Below are positions 53,522-61,938 of a DNA stretch of 64,000 nt, piece by piece. Position 1 is the stretch's first letter, and every line of letters starts with the position of its first letter. The notes beneath the pieces were generated by a model that saw nothing but the letters and a program-made list of their open reading frames with translations, did not search any database and had not been told where the DNA came from. A program made the position numbers and the translations under genes. The stretch lies in contig NZ_HG322953.1 in NCBI RefSeq assembly GCF_000455325.1, forward strand, positions 297,329 to 361,328, given 5' to 3'. This DNA is from Mycolicibacterium septicum DSM 44393 (GTDB lineage: Bacteria > Actinomycetota > Actinomycetes > Mycobacteriales > Mycobacteriaceae).

Positions 53522-54508
53522 ATGAGGTTCAGTCGGCTCGCGGTGGTAGCTGCGGCGGGTGTGCTGGTCATGGGCGCCGGCGCGTGCTCCAGCACCGGCG
53601 GAAAGCCGCGGGACACCGGTGGCGGGATGGGCGGCGGAACCGTCGACACCCCGCGGGCCACCATCGCGATGATCACCCACGAGGTGCCGGGTGACTCCTT
53701 CTGGGACCTGGTGCGCAAGGGCGCCGAGACCGCGGCCAAGAAAGACAACATCGAACTGCGGTACTCCTCGGATCCCGAGGCGCCCAATCAGGCCAACCTG
53801 GTCCAGACCGCCGTGGACAGCGGTGTGCAGGGCATCGCGGTGACGCTGGCCAAGCCGGACGCCATGAAGACCGCTATCGAAAATGCCACGGGCAAAGGCA
53901 TTCCCACGGTCGCGTTCAACGCCGGCCTCGACTCCTGGCAGAAGATCGGCGTCAAGGAGTACTTCGGTCAGGACGGTTACATCGCCGGGCAGGAGGCGGG
54001 CCGGCGGCTCACCGAAGAGGGTGCCAAGAAGGTCCTGTGTGTGATCCAGGAACAAGGCCACGTCGACCTCGAGGCCCGCTGCGCCGGCGTCAAGAACACC
54101 TTCCCCGGCACCGAGACACTCAACGTCAACGGCAAGGACATGCCGTCGGTGGAGTCGACCATCACCGCCAAGCTGCAGCAGGACCGATCGATCGACTACG
54201 TGGTGACCCTTGGTGCGCCGTTCGCGCCGACCGCCGTGCAGTCGGTACGCAATTCCGGGAGCTCGGCCAAAGTCGGCACGTTCGACACCAACGCCGCACT
54301 GGTCGACTCGATCAAGAACGGTGACGTCCAATGGGCCGTCGACCAGCAGCCGTTCCTGCAGGGATACCTCGCCGTCGACTCACTGTGGCTCTTCATCAAC
54401 AACGGCAACGTCATCGGCGGCAATCAGCCAACTCTGACCGGTCCGTCGTTCATCGACAAGACCAATATCGACGCGATCGCCGAGTACGCGAAGAACGGGA
54501 CACGCTAG
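53522..54508 (+). CDS. sugar (inositol) ABC transporter substrate-binding lipoprotein
   Basis: A 328-residue precursor with a lipoprotein signal (SRLAVVAAAGVLVMGAGAC, lipidated Cys22). The mature part is a type 1 periplasmic-binding fold: ATIAMITHEVPGDSFWDLVRKGAE, QANLVQTAVDSGVQGIAVTLAKP, GIPTVAFNAG and GTFDTNAALVDSIKNGDVQWAVDQQPFLQGY. These match RbsB/IbpA-type cyclitol or pentose binders. AAGGAGAAGC precedes the ATG. It is the first gene of the transporter operon. The inositol substrate is inferred from context. Confidence 0.87.
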   Translation: MRFSRLAVVAAAGVLVMGAGACSSTGGKPRDTGGGMGGGTVDTPRATIAMITHEVPGDSFWDLVRKGAETAAKKDNIELRYSSDPEAPNQANLVQTAVDSGVQGIAVTLAKPDAMKTAIENATGKGIPTVAFNAGLDSWQKIGVKEYFGQDGYIAGQEAGRRLTEEGAKKVLCVIQEQGHVDLEARCAGVKNTFPGTETLNVNGKDMPSVESTITAKLQQDRSIDYVVTLGAPFAPTAVQSVRNSGSSAKVGTFDTNAALVDSIKNGDVQWAVDQQPFLQGYLAVDSLWLFINNGNVIGGNQPTLTGPSFIDKTNIDAIAEYAKNGTR

Positions 54509-54510
54509 CC

Positions 54511-55569
54511 ATGAGTACCCAGGCAGACCTCAACCTCGAAACGCACAAGGTCGTCCGCGACGAGCGGGTCAAGGAACAGAACAAGCTGCAGCGCCTGCTG
54601 ATCCGCCCCGAGATGGGTGCGGCGATCGGTGCGATCGGCATCTTCGTGCTGTTCCTGATCGTGGCGCCGCCCTTCCGGACCCCGGAAGCCCTGGCCACGG
54701 TGCTCTATGCGAGTTCGACGATCGGCATCATGGCCGTCGGGGTGGGCGTGCTGATGATCGGCGGTGAGTTCGATCTGTCGTCGGGCGTCGCGGTCACCAC
54801 GGCTTCGCTCTCCGCCTCGATGTTGTCGTACAACCTGCACCTGAACCTGTGGACGGGTGCGGTACTGGCGCTGGTGATGGCCCTGGCGATCGGCTTCTTC
54901 AACGGCTACATGGTGATGAAGACCAGGATCCCGTCGTTCCTCATCACACTGAGCACCTTCTTCATGCTCGCCGGCATCAACCTGGCGGTGACCAAGCTGC
55001 TGTCCGGCCAGGTCGCGACCCCAAGCGTGTCCGACATGGAGGGATTCGATTCCGGCCGAGCCGTATTCGCCTCGTCGTTCAATATTCTCGGGGTGTCGGT
55101 CCGCGTCACCGTGCTGTGGTGGATCCTGTTCGTCGTCATCGCCACCTATGTGTTGTTCAAGACCAAGATCGGCAACTGGATCTTCGCCGTCGGCGGCAAC
55201 CAGGACAGCGCCCGTGCCGTTGGCGTACCGGTCACGAAGGTGAAGATCGGCCTCTTCATGGTGGTCAGCTTCTGCGCCTGGTTCGTCGGCATGCACCTGT
55301 TGTTCGCGTTCAACACGGTGCAGTCCGGCCAGGGCATCGGTAACGAGTTCTTCTACATCATCGCCGCGGTGGTCGGCGGCTGCCTGCTCACCGGTGGCTA
55401 TGGCACCGCGATCGGCACGCTGATCGGTGCCTTCATCTTCGGCATGACCAACCAGGGCATCGTCTACGCCGGGTGGAACCCGGACTGGTTCAAGTTCTTC
55501 CTCGGCGGGATGCTGCTGTTCGCGGTGATCGCCAACAACGTCGTCCGTAACTACGCAGTGAAGAGGTAA
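54511..55569 (+). CDS. sugar ABC transporter permease (RbsC type)
   Basis: A 352-residue membrane protein with about nine to ten helices. Family blocks: GIMAVGVGVLMIGGEFDLSSGVAVTTASL, TRIPSFLITLSTFFMLAGINLA, VGGNQDSARAVGVPVTKVKIGLFM (the EAA-like cytoplasmic loop) and AAVVGGCLLTGGYGTAIGTLIGAFI. The ATG at 54511 follows the binding-protein stop by two bases; upstream in frame it is inside that gene. It forms the channel for the sugar or cyclitol. Confidence 0.88.
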   Translation: MSTQADLNLETHKVVRDERVKEQNKLQRLLIRPEMGAAIGAIGIFVLFLIVAPPFRTPEALATVLYASSTIGIMAVGVGVLMIGGEFDLSSGVAVTTASLSASMLSYNLHLNLWTGAVLALVMALAIGFFNGYMVMKTRIPSFLITLSTFFMLAGINLAVTKLLSGQVATPSVSDMEGFDSGRAVFASSFNILGVSVRVTVLWWILFVVIATYVLFKTKIGNWIFAVGGNQDSARAVGVPVTKVKIGLFMVVSFCAWFVGMHLLFAFNTVQSGQGIGNEFFYIIAAVVGGCLLTGGYGTAIGTLIGAFIFGMTNQGIVYAGWNPDWFKFFLGGMLLFAVIANNVVRNYAVKR

Positions 55570-55573
55570 GTAG

Positions 55574-56389
55574 ATGAGCACAACTGCTGAAGCCCCGATT
55601 GCGGAGACACCGTCGGGCGGCGCGGTGCCGCTGGTCGAACTCAAACACGTGGGCAAGAGCTACGGAAACATCATCGCGCTCAAGGACATCAACCTGCGGG
55701 TGGGTGCCGGCGAGGTGACGGGCGTGCTCGGCGACAACGGTGCCGGTAAGTCCACCTTGATCAAGATCATCGCGGGCCTGCACAAGCCCACCGAGGGCGA
55801 GCTGCTGATCGACGGCGCGCCGACGGTGTTCGACTCACCCAAGGCCTCGCTTAAGGCCGGAATCGCGACCGTCTACCAGGACCTGGCGGTGGTCTCACTG
55901 ATGCCGGTGTGGCGCAACTTCTTTCTCGGCAACGAGTTGCGCAAGAAGGGCATCCTGCCGTCGCTGGACATTTCCGCGATGCGTGCGACCACCATTTCCG
56001 AGCTGCACAAGATGGGTATCGACCTGCCCGATGTCGACGCGCCGATCGGCTCGCTGTCGGGTGGTCAGCGCCAGTGTGTGGCGATTGCGCGGGCGATCTT
56101 CTTCGGCGCCCGCGTGCTGATCCTCGACGAGCCGACGGCAGCGCTGGGTGTCAAGCAGTCCGGCATGGTGCTGCGCTACATCACGGCCGCCAAGGAACAG
56201 GGGTTCGGGGTCATCTTCATCACCCACAACCCGCACCACGCACACATGGTCGGTGACCATTTCGTGCTGCTGAACCGCGGGCGGCAGAAGTTGGACTGCA
56301 CCTACGACGAGATCTCCCTGGAAACCCTGACTCAGGAGATGGCCGGCGGCAACGAGCTTGAGGCGCTCAGCCACGAGCTCCGCCGGTAG
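55574..56389 (+). CDS. sugar ABC transporter ATP-binding protein (single domain)
   Basis: A 271-residue ATPase with Walker A GDNGAGKST, Q-loop YQDLAV, signature LSGGQRQ, Walker B VLILDEPTAALG and H-loop ITHNPHH. Unlike RbsA or XylG it has only one nucleotide-binding domain, so two copies must pair. It starts four bases after the permease stop. It completes the binding protein, permease, ATPase set divergent from the iol catabolic genes. Confidence 0.9.
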   Translation: MSTTAEAPIAETPSGGAVPLVELKHVGKSYGNIIALKDINLRVGAGEVTGVLGDNGAGKSTLIKIIAGLHKPTEGELLIDGAPTVFDSPKASLKAGIATVYQDLAVVSLMPVWRNFFLGNELRKKGILPSLDISAMRATTISELHKMGIDLPDVDAPIGSLSGGQRQCVAIARAIFFGARVLILDEPTAALGVKQSGMVLRYITAAKEQGFGVIFITHNPHHAHMVGDHFVLLNRGRQKLDCTYDEISLETLTQEMAGGNELEALSHELRR

Positions 56390-56436
56390 TTTCTGCCTCG
56401 GCGCCCCGTCAGCCACCCGGCCGGCGGGGCGCTGCG

Positions 56437-56946
56437 CTATCTGCGCGTCAGCGCGAACACCCGCATGTCCCGGTCGGTGCGCGTCTGGTAGGCCCGGTAC
56501 ATCGGGTAGGCCAGAAAGCGCTGCAGAGCCCCGTCGCGTTCGGCGCCGGAGAGCACGGCCGCGACGACCGGGATGTCCTGGCCTGCCATCGATATCGAAG
56601 CCTGCGGCTCGGCGACGAGATTGCTCGACCACGACGGATTGTGCTGCTGGCCGAAGTTGCTGCCCATCACCAGTAGGCGGTCGCCCTCGTGGACATAGCT
56701 GAGCACGGAGGTGCGTGGCCGGCCTGACTTTCGACCGGTCGTGGTCAACAGCAGTTCGGGCATCGACAGCGGTCCGAACAACGAGAAGCGACCCTTCGTG
56801 CGGTCGACCACCCGCCTGTCGAGTGGCACGATCGCCCGGATCACCTTGGAGCCGAATGGGGATGCGGCGAACGCGAACACCGGCTTGAACATCGGCGAGA
56901 GGTCGTCACGCCCCCAGTTGCCGTGCGGAAAGGATGCCTCGGACAT
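56437..56946 (-). CDS. deazaflavin (F420)-dependent nitroreductase-family protein
   Basis: A 169-residue split-barrel protein of the DDN/FDOR group, typical of mycobacteria. Blocks include PELLLTTTGRKSGRPRTSVLSYV (F420 phosphate-binding strand-turn), GDRLLVMGSNFGQQHNPSWSSNL and ASISMAGQDIPVVAAVL. Members reduce quinones or other substrates with F420H2; the substrate here is unknown. It stands convergent to the ABC transporter and is not obviously part of the inositol system. Confidence 0.85.
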   Translation of the reverse strand: MSEASFPHGNWGRDDLSPMFKPVFAFAASPFGSKVIRAIVPLDRRVVDRTKGRFSLFGPLSMPELLLTTTGRKSGRPRTSVLSYVHEGDRLLVMGSNFGQQHNPSWSSNLVAEPQASISMAGQDIPVVAAVLSGAERDGALQRFLAYPMYRAYQTRTDRDMRVFALTRR

Positions 56947-57024
56947 TCCGTCATTGTGCGCACGGCGGACCTTGGAATGCGGCGCATCGCCGAAACACGC
57001 ACGCTCGCGGTGCTCAGCGAGGCA

Positions 57025-57801
57025 TCAGGAGAACGCGGTGCGGAAGGCTTCCAGCGCCGCGACGCTGTCTCCGGAGGCGTAGGCCTCCATGCCGACGGTC
57101 CCGGTATAGCCGATGTCGTGCAACGCCTTTGCGATGGCGGGGTAGTGGATCTCACCCGTCCCCGGCTCGCAGCGCCCCGGCACGTCGGCCACCTGGATCT
57201 CGCCGATCGCCGACCCGGCCCGGCGCACCAGGTCGACGAGGTTTCCCTCACCGATCTGGGCGTGATAGAGGTCGAGCATCATCTTGACGTTGGGGTGGTC
57301 GACCGCCTCGATCAGCGCCAGGGTGTCCTTGGCGCGCGCCAGCGGAACCCCGGGGTGGTCGACGATGGTGTTGAGGTTCTCCAGACAGAAGGTGACACCG
57401 GCCTCGGCGCCCAGCTCACCGAGCGCTTCCAGCCCACGCAGCGCCGAGAACCACATCTCGCCGGTGACCCGGTGGCGGGGCCGGGCGGCCTGACCGTCGA
57501 CCAGCTCGCCCGGATGCACGACGAGGCGCGGAACTCCCAGTACCTCAGCGGCTTTGATGGCTTCCTGTGCGGTACGCACCACCTCGCGGGCGCCCGCCGG
57601 GTCGTAGAGATCGCCGCGTAGATAGCCGGTCATCGACGAGAACCGGGCGTCGGTCGCGGCCAATGCATCGAGGTCTTTGTCGTGGAAGCTCCAGATCTCC
57701 ACCGAGAAGCCGAGTTCGGAGATACGCCGGGCCCGCTCGACGATGTCGAGATCGGTGAAGACCATCTCGGCACACACGGCCAGTTCGAATGTCTGAGTCA
57801 T
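57025..57801 (-). CDS. hydroxypyruvate isomerase-like TIM-barrel protein
   Basis: A 258-residue AP-endonuclease-2-family barrel of the Hyi type: LAVCAEMVFTDLDIVERARR, VEIWSFHDKDLDAL, FCLENLNTIVDHPG (catalytic Glu), KMMLDLYHAQIGEGNL, GEIQVADVPGRCEPGTGEIHY and GTVGMEAYASGDS. AAGGAGAAGGACT precedes the ATG at 57801. It is the last gene of the second leftward operon, 20 bases after the dehydrogenase. It is probably an aldose-ketose isomerase for a cyclitol or sugar-acid intermediate. Confidence 0.82.
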   Translation of the reverse strand: MTQTFELAVCAEMVFTDLDIVERARRISELGFSVEIWSFHDKDLDALAATDARFSSMTGYLRGDLYDPAGAREVVRTAQEAIKAAEVLGVPRLVVHPGELVDGQAARPRHRVTGEMWFSALRGLEALGELGAEAGVTFCLENLNTIVDHPGVPLARAKDTLALIEAVDHPNVKMMLDLYHAQIGEGNLVDLVRRAGSAIGEIQVADVPGRCEPGTGEIHYPAIAKALHDIGYTGTVGMEAYASGDSVAALEAFRTAFS

Positions 57802-57821
57802 AGTCCTTCTCCTTGCGCCGC

Positions 57822-58814
57822 CTAACGCGTGCGTAGCCCCGCGGCCTGGTACGCGGCGTCGACGTAGGCCATGTTGGTCACCGCGTCCGCGAGCCCGAAC
57901 GGCAGCGCCGCACCGTTCTGTACGTGGTCGGCGAATGCCTCCAGTTGGTACGTATAGCTGGCCCGGGTCCCGAGTCGCTCGACGCGTTCACCGGCGACCG
58001 TCCGCACGGTGATCCGGTCGTCGTCGTTGGGCCGGATGAAATCGTGAACCAGCACCTCGCCCTCGCTGCCGACGATCCTGATGGTGAACGAATACTCGGG
58101 CGCCACCATCGAATTGGCGGTCAGCCCGGTCGCCCCGCCCGGGAAACTGACCTCGACATCGCACGTCGCATCGACATCGGTCGAGCGTTGCTCGGCGCGG
58201 GCGGCGACGATGGACGGTGCGCCGCGGAGCCCGTCGACGTCCAGACGGCCCAACGACCGCAGGACGTGCATGCCGTAGCAGCCGAGGTCCATCAGGGCCC
58301 CGCCGGCCAGTTCCAGGGACCAGCGGGGGTCATCGTCGTCCGGTGCGGGCATCGCCATCCGCACCTCGACCCGAGTGAGCCGGCCGATCTCACCGCCGGC
58401 GGCCAGCGCGAAGGCCCGCTGTGTCACCGGATGGAAGAAGTAGTGGAACCCCTCCAGCACCGTCACCCCCGCAGCCTCGGCGGCCCGGGCGACTGTGGCG
58501 GCCTCAGATCTGTTGCGTGCGAAAGGCTTCTCGCTGAGCACGGGCTTGCCGGCGGTGACGGCCGCCAGATTCCACGGCGCGTGCAATGCGTTGGCCAGGG
58601 GGTTGTATACGACATCCACCTCGGCGTCGTCGATCACCTCGGCGTACGAGCCGAGCACGCGCTCCACACCGTGTTTGTCGGCAAAAGCCGCCGCGCGCTG
58701 CGGATCACGCGCGGCGACCGCCACCAGTCGGTGACCCAGTTCCTGCGCCGGCCCCACGATGGCCTTCTCGGCGATCCGGGAAGCACCCAAGACCCCGATG
58801 CGCAATCCGGTCAC
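57822..58814 (-). CDS. Gfo/Idh/MocA-family dehydrogenase, dihydrodiol-dehydrogenase-like
   Basis: A 330-residue NAD(P)-dependent dehydrogenase with GVLGASRIAEKAIVGPAQEL, the catalytic Lys in SEKPFARNR, EGFHYFFHPVTQ and GGALMDLGCYGMHVLR. The pattern EGFHYFFHP is nearer to the GFOR/dihydrodiol group than to IolG. The GTG at 58814 overlaps the upstream stop (TGA within GTGA). The substrate is unknown; context suggests a cyclitol or sugar derivative. Confidence 0.83.
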   Translation of the reverse strand: MTGLRIGVLGASRIAEKAIVGPAQELGHRLVAVAARDPQRAAAFADKHGVERVLGSYAEVIDDAEVDVVYNPLANALHAPWNLAAVTAGKPVLSEKPFARNRSEAATVARAAEAAGVTVLEGFHYFFHPVTQRAFALAAGGEIGRLTRVEVRMAMPAPDDDDPRWSLELAGGALMDLGCYGMHVLRSLGRLDVDGLRGAPSIVAARAEQRSTDVDATCDVEVSFPGGATGLTANSMVAPEYSFTIRIVGSEGEVLVHDFIRPNDDDRITVRTVAGERVERLGTRASYTYQLEAFADHVQNGAALPFGLADAVTNMAYVDAAYQAAGLRTR

Positions 58815-59683
58815 GAGGTCGCAGACTTCAAGTACGCCACGCTGGCCCGCACGTCGGTGACCGGCCCGTCTCCGGCGGGTGCGTTGTCCAGAATGGTGTC
58901 CTGCTCCATCACGAACCATCCGTCGAAACCGTTGTCCCGCAGGACCGAGACGATGCCCGCGATGTCGACATCACCGGTGCCCAGGGGCGTGTACATCCCG
59001 GCTTTGACGGCATCGGTGTAGCTGATCTCACCCGATTGCACCTTGGCGGCCAGGGCCGCGTCGACATCCTTGAGGTGGGTGTGCGCGATTCGGTGCGGCA
59101 CCGCCTTGGCCAGTTCGAGCGGATCGGTGCCGCCGATCAACAGGTGCCCGGTGTCCAGGCACAGCGGGATCGCCGAGCCTGCCAGCACCCGGTCGACATC
59201 GTCGCGGGTCTCGACCATGGTTCCCACGTGCGGATGCAGCACCGCGAGCAGGCCGCGCGCGGCGACGATCGAGGCCAGCCGGTCCAGGTTGGACAGCAGT
59301 GTCGCCCATTGGTCGTCATCGAGCACCGGCCGGGAGTCGTAGCCGTCGGATCCGGTGGCCGCGGCCAGCACCACGACCCCGGCGCCCGCTGCCACCAGCG
59401 AATCCAGCGGTCCGGCAAGGTCATCGGCGGGATCGTGGTCGGCGTTGTGCAACACCACGGGGACGAACCCGCCGACGCAGGCCAGCCCGTGCCGGGTCAG
59501 CACGGACTGAAGCTCGGCGGTGTCGGCGGGCAGGAAACCTTCTGGGCCGAGTTCGGTGGCGGTCAGGCCGGTGTCGCGCATCTCGGTGAGCACGCGTTCG
59601 GGGTCGAGCTGGTAACCCCAGCCGGGTACCTCGCAGACGCCCCACGAGATCGGCGCTCCGGCGATTTTGATGTCGGCGCTCAT
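58811..59683 (-). CDS. IolE-like sugar phosphate isomerase/dehydratase, second copy
   Basis: A 290-residue TIM barrel of the IolE/MocC type. It starts IKIAGAPISWGVCEVPGWGY, continues LTATELGPEGFLPADT and has AVLHPHVGTMVETRD, LCLDTGHLLIGGTDP, IAHTHLKDVDAALA and WFVMEQDTIL with the metal ligands. It differs clearly from the iolE at 46723, so it probably dehydrates a different inosose. Its ATG overlaps the stop of the upstream dehydrogenase (ATGA) and its stop overlaps the next GTG. Confidence 0.82.
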   Translation of the reverse strand: MSADIKIAGAPISWGVCEVPGWGYQLDPERVLTEMRDTGLTATELGPEGFLPADTAELQSVLTRHGLACVGGFVPVVLHNADHDPADDLAGPLDSLVAAGAGVVVLAAATGSDGYDSRPVLDDDQWATLLSNLDRLASIVAARGLLAVLHPHVGTMVETRDDVDRVLAGSAIPLCLDTGHLLIGGTDPLELAKAVPHRIAHTHLKDVDAALAAKVQSGEISYTDAVKAGMYTPLGTGDVDIAGIVSVLRDNGFDGWFVMEQDTILDNAPAGDGPVTDVRASVAYLKSATS

Positions 59684-60687
59684 GCGTTGCGAACCTCCTC
59701 GATGCGCACCGGGGCGCCCCGGCGCAGGGACTCGGTGGCGGCCTCGGCGAGCCAGGCCACCTCGACGGCGTCGGCCACCGTGGCGCCGGCGACCGGCGCG
59801 CCCTTGGCCACCTCCACGAAGCCGGCCAGCTCCGTGCGGAACGCCTCGGTGAAGCGGTCCATGAAGAAATTGTGTGCGGGGCCGGTCGGGAATGTGTTGG
59901 CCGGGTCGACATTTCGGATCGGCACACCCTGGTCCCAGCCGGCGGCCACACTGTCGCCGAATCCGTGAACCTCAAGGCGGCAGTCGTATCCGCGGGCGTT
60001 GTAGCGGGCATTCGACACGACGCCCAGCGCACCCCCGTCGAACCGCACGATCACCGCGGCGGTGTCCACGTCGCCGTACTCGGCGAAGAGCGGGTCGCCC
60101 TGTACGGATCCGGTGGCGTACACCTCGACCGCGTTCTGGCCGGTGATCCAGCGGATGATGTCGAAATCGTGCACGGCGCAATCACGGAAGATGCCGCCGG
60201 AGCCCTTGATGTAGTCCAGCGGCGGGGGAGCGGGGTCCATCGTGGTGCTGCGCACCGTGTGCAGGATGCCCAACGACCCGTCGTCGACCGCACGCTTGGC
60301 GGCGGCGAAGGCGGCATCGAACCGGCGCTGGTACCCGACCTGCACGGGGACACCGGATCGTGCGATGGTCTCGGCGACCCGCGCGCTCTCCACGGCGGTG
60401 GAGGCGATCGGCTTCTCGCAGAAGGTCGGGATGCCGCGCTCGACGGCGGCCAGTGTCAGCTCGGCGTGCGCGGGTGTCGCGGCGGCCACGACCACGCCGT
60501 CGATGCCGGAGGACAACAGTTCCTCGACGGTGTCGACGGCTTTGGCGCCGTGCTTGGCGGCCACCGCAGCGGTAACGTCAGGGCGCTCGTCGGTGATCAC
60601 CAGCCCGTCCAAACCGTCCAGGGTGGAAAGGGTTTCGGTGTGGAATGCGCCGATGCGGCCCAGTCCGATAACGCCGAGCGTGGTCAT
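59680..60687 (-). CDS. inositol dehydrogenase-like Gfo/Idh/MocA protein, second copy
   Basis: A 335-residue dehydrogenase with GVIGLGRIGAFHTETL, the catalytic Lys in CEKPIAST, VGYQRRFDAAFAAAK and GGIFRDCAVHDFDIIRWITG (Asp and His of the active site). These features match rhizobial and actinobacterial inositol 2-dehydrogenases better than the protein at 57822 does. It is coupled at both ends by ATGA overlaps. It may prefer scyllo- or D-chiro-inositol, which would explain a second set of genes. Confidence 0.85.
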   Translation of the reverse strand: MTTLGVIGLGRIGAFHTETLSTLDGLDGLVITDERPDVTAAVAAKHGAKAVDTVEELLSSGIDGVVVAAATPAHAELTLAAVERGIPTFCEKPIASTAVESARVAETIARSGVPVQVGYQRRFDAAFAAAKRAVDDGSLGILHTVRSTTMDPAPPPLDYIKGSGGIFRDCAVHDFDIIRWITGQNAVEVYATGSVQGDPLFAEYGDVDTAAVIVRFDGGALGVVSNARYNARGYDCRLEVHGFGDSVAAGWDQGVPIRNVDPANTFPTGPAHNFFMDRFTEAFRTELAGFVEVAKGAPVAGATVADAVEVAWLAEAATESLRRGAPVRIEEVRNA

Positions 60688-61856
60688 GGAATTCTCCGTT
60701 CTTGTTGCTGATCGAGGATGCTGTCGAGTTCTTCGGGGGTCAGATCACCGGCCAGTGCGGCCAGCACGGTGTCGACCTGGCTGGGCGGAGCCAGACTGCC
60801 GATGGGTTGGTCCCGGTCGAGATTCGTCGGGAACGCGTAGCCCTCGGCGGTGGCGTTGACGGCGTTGGACAGCTCGCGCTCGGAGCGGCCCGCGGACTTC
60901 ATCGCCAGCAGGGCGGGATACACGGCCCGGACCATGGCGGTGCGATCGAGTGCTTCCATCGCGCGGCCGAACGGCGAGGAGATCTGTAGCAGGTTGGCCA
61001 TGCGCCGGATGTCGGTCGAGGTGTTGGTGCCTGCGCCGTGATACAGCGCCGGATTGAAGAAGACCGCATCGCCCTTGCGCAGCGGCACCTGAACTTGGTG
61101 GGCGGCGAAGAATTCGATGAACTCCGGCCGGGAGAACGCGATGTACCCGGCTTCGAAGGTCTGCGAGTACGGCAACAGCATGGTCGGGCCGCTGGCCGGC
61201 GGCATGTCGCAATGCGCGACCGCGCCCTGCAGCGTCATCGCCGGCGACAGCCGGTGCAGATGTGCGGGGTAGTCGGCCAACTGGTCCGGGGTGACGAAAC
61301 CGAGGTGATAGTCGCGATGCGGAACCTGGGCTGCACCACCGGGATTGACGACATTGACCTGTGAGGTGACCTGATAGCGCGGGCCCAGCCAGGCCTGCGA
61401 TACGACGGCCAGCGCGTCGTTGGCGTAGTACTCGGTGTACACGCCGGGGGAATGCAGGGCCAGCTTCTGCCCGGCATTCCAGATGCGGTCGTTCGCACCG
61501 GCCTTGCCGAAGTGGTCACCGGCGGCGGCGCCTTCGGCGCGCTGGGCTTCGATCAGCGCGCCGAACGCGGCGCTGGCCCGATCGACGACGTCCTCATCGA
61601 AGGCGCCTTCGAACACCACGACGCCCGGGCCGTCGGCCAACGCGCTGATCAACTCGGCCTGCAGCCCGCGGCGATCGGCGTCGGCGATGGTGGCGGCCGA
61701 GTACACCGGGACGTTGTGCCGGATATAGGCGGCCAGGGGGTAGTCGGCGGCGTCGGTGGTACGCGACACCTGGGCGCGGAACTCGTCGAGGGAGCAGTCC
61801 GCTTCCTCGATCCAGGCCCGGCGCCCGGTCTGCGATGTCCGCAATGTCGTGGTCAT
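60684..61856 (-). CDS. phytanoyl-CoA dioxygenase (PhyH)-family protein
   Basis: A 390-residue Fe(II)/2-oxoglutarate-type oxygenase. The iron triad is H-x-D in VPHRDYHLGF and a distal His in ALYHGAGTNTSTDIRRM, where the Arg downstream is the candidate 2OG ligand. Other blocks are GPGVVVFEGAFDEDVVDRA and PATMLLPYSQTF-like PPASGPTMLLPYS. The ATG at 61856 is chosen; the frame extends 14 codons further without support. It is the first gene of the second operon. An oxygenase fused to an inositol-type pathway suggests attack on an O-methylated or otherwise modified cyclitol; this is inference. Confidence 0.8.
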   Translation of the reverse strand: MTTTLRTSQTGRRAWIEEADCSLDEFRAQVSRTTDAADYPLAAYIRHNVPVYSAATIADADRRGLQAELISALADGPGVVVFEGAFDEDVVDRASAAFGALIEAQRAEGAAAGDHFGKAGANDRIWNAGQKLALHSPGVYTEYYANDALAVVSQAWLGPRYQVTSQVNVVNPGGAAQVPHRDYHLGFVTPDQLADYPAHLHRLSPAMTLQGAVAHCDMPPASGPTMLLPYSQTFEAGYIAFSRPEFIEFFAAHQVQVPLRKGDAVFFNPALYHGAGTNTSTDIRRMANLLQISSPFGRAMEALDRTAMVRAVYPALLAMKSAGRSERELSNAVNATAEGYAFPTNLDRDQPIGSLAPPSQVDTVLAALAGDLTPEELDSILDQQQERRIP

Positions 61857-61938
61857 GGCTGACAGTCTTGCTGTGTCCTGTGGCACAATCAACGGCAAAA
61901 ATCCATCAAAAAACCATCAGGAGCATCGGAGTTCAGAG
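61857..61938. promoter_or_regulatory. divergent control region between the PhyH operon and the LacI-type regulator
   Basis: An 82-base AT-enriched gap containing a direct repeat CCATCA-AAAAA-CCATCA (61901-61918) and an imperfect TGTCCTGTGGCACA inverted repeat. Both divergent promoters and the operator of the regulator must lie here. GGAG at 61928-61931 is the ribosome binding site of the regulator gene. Confidence 0.5.
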
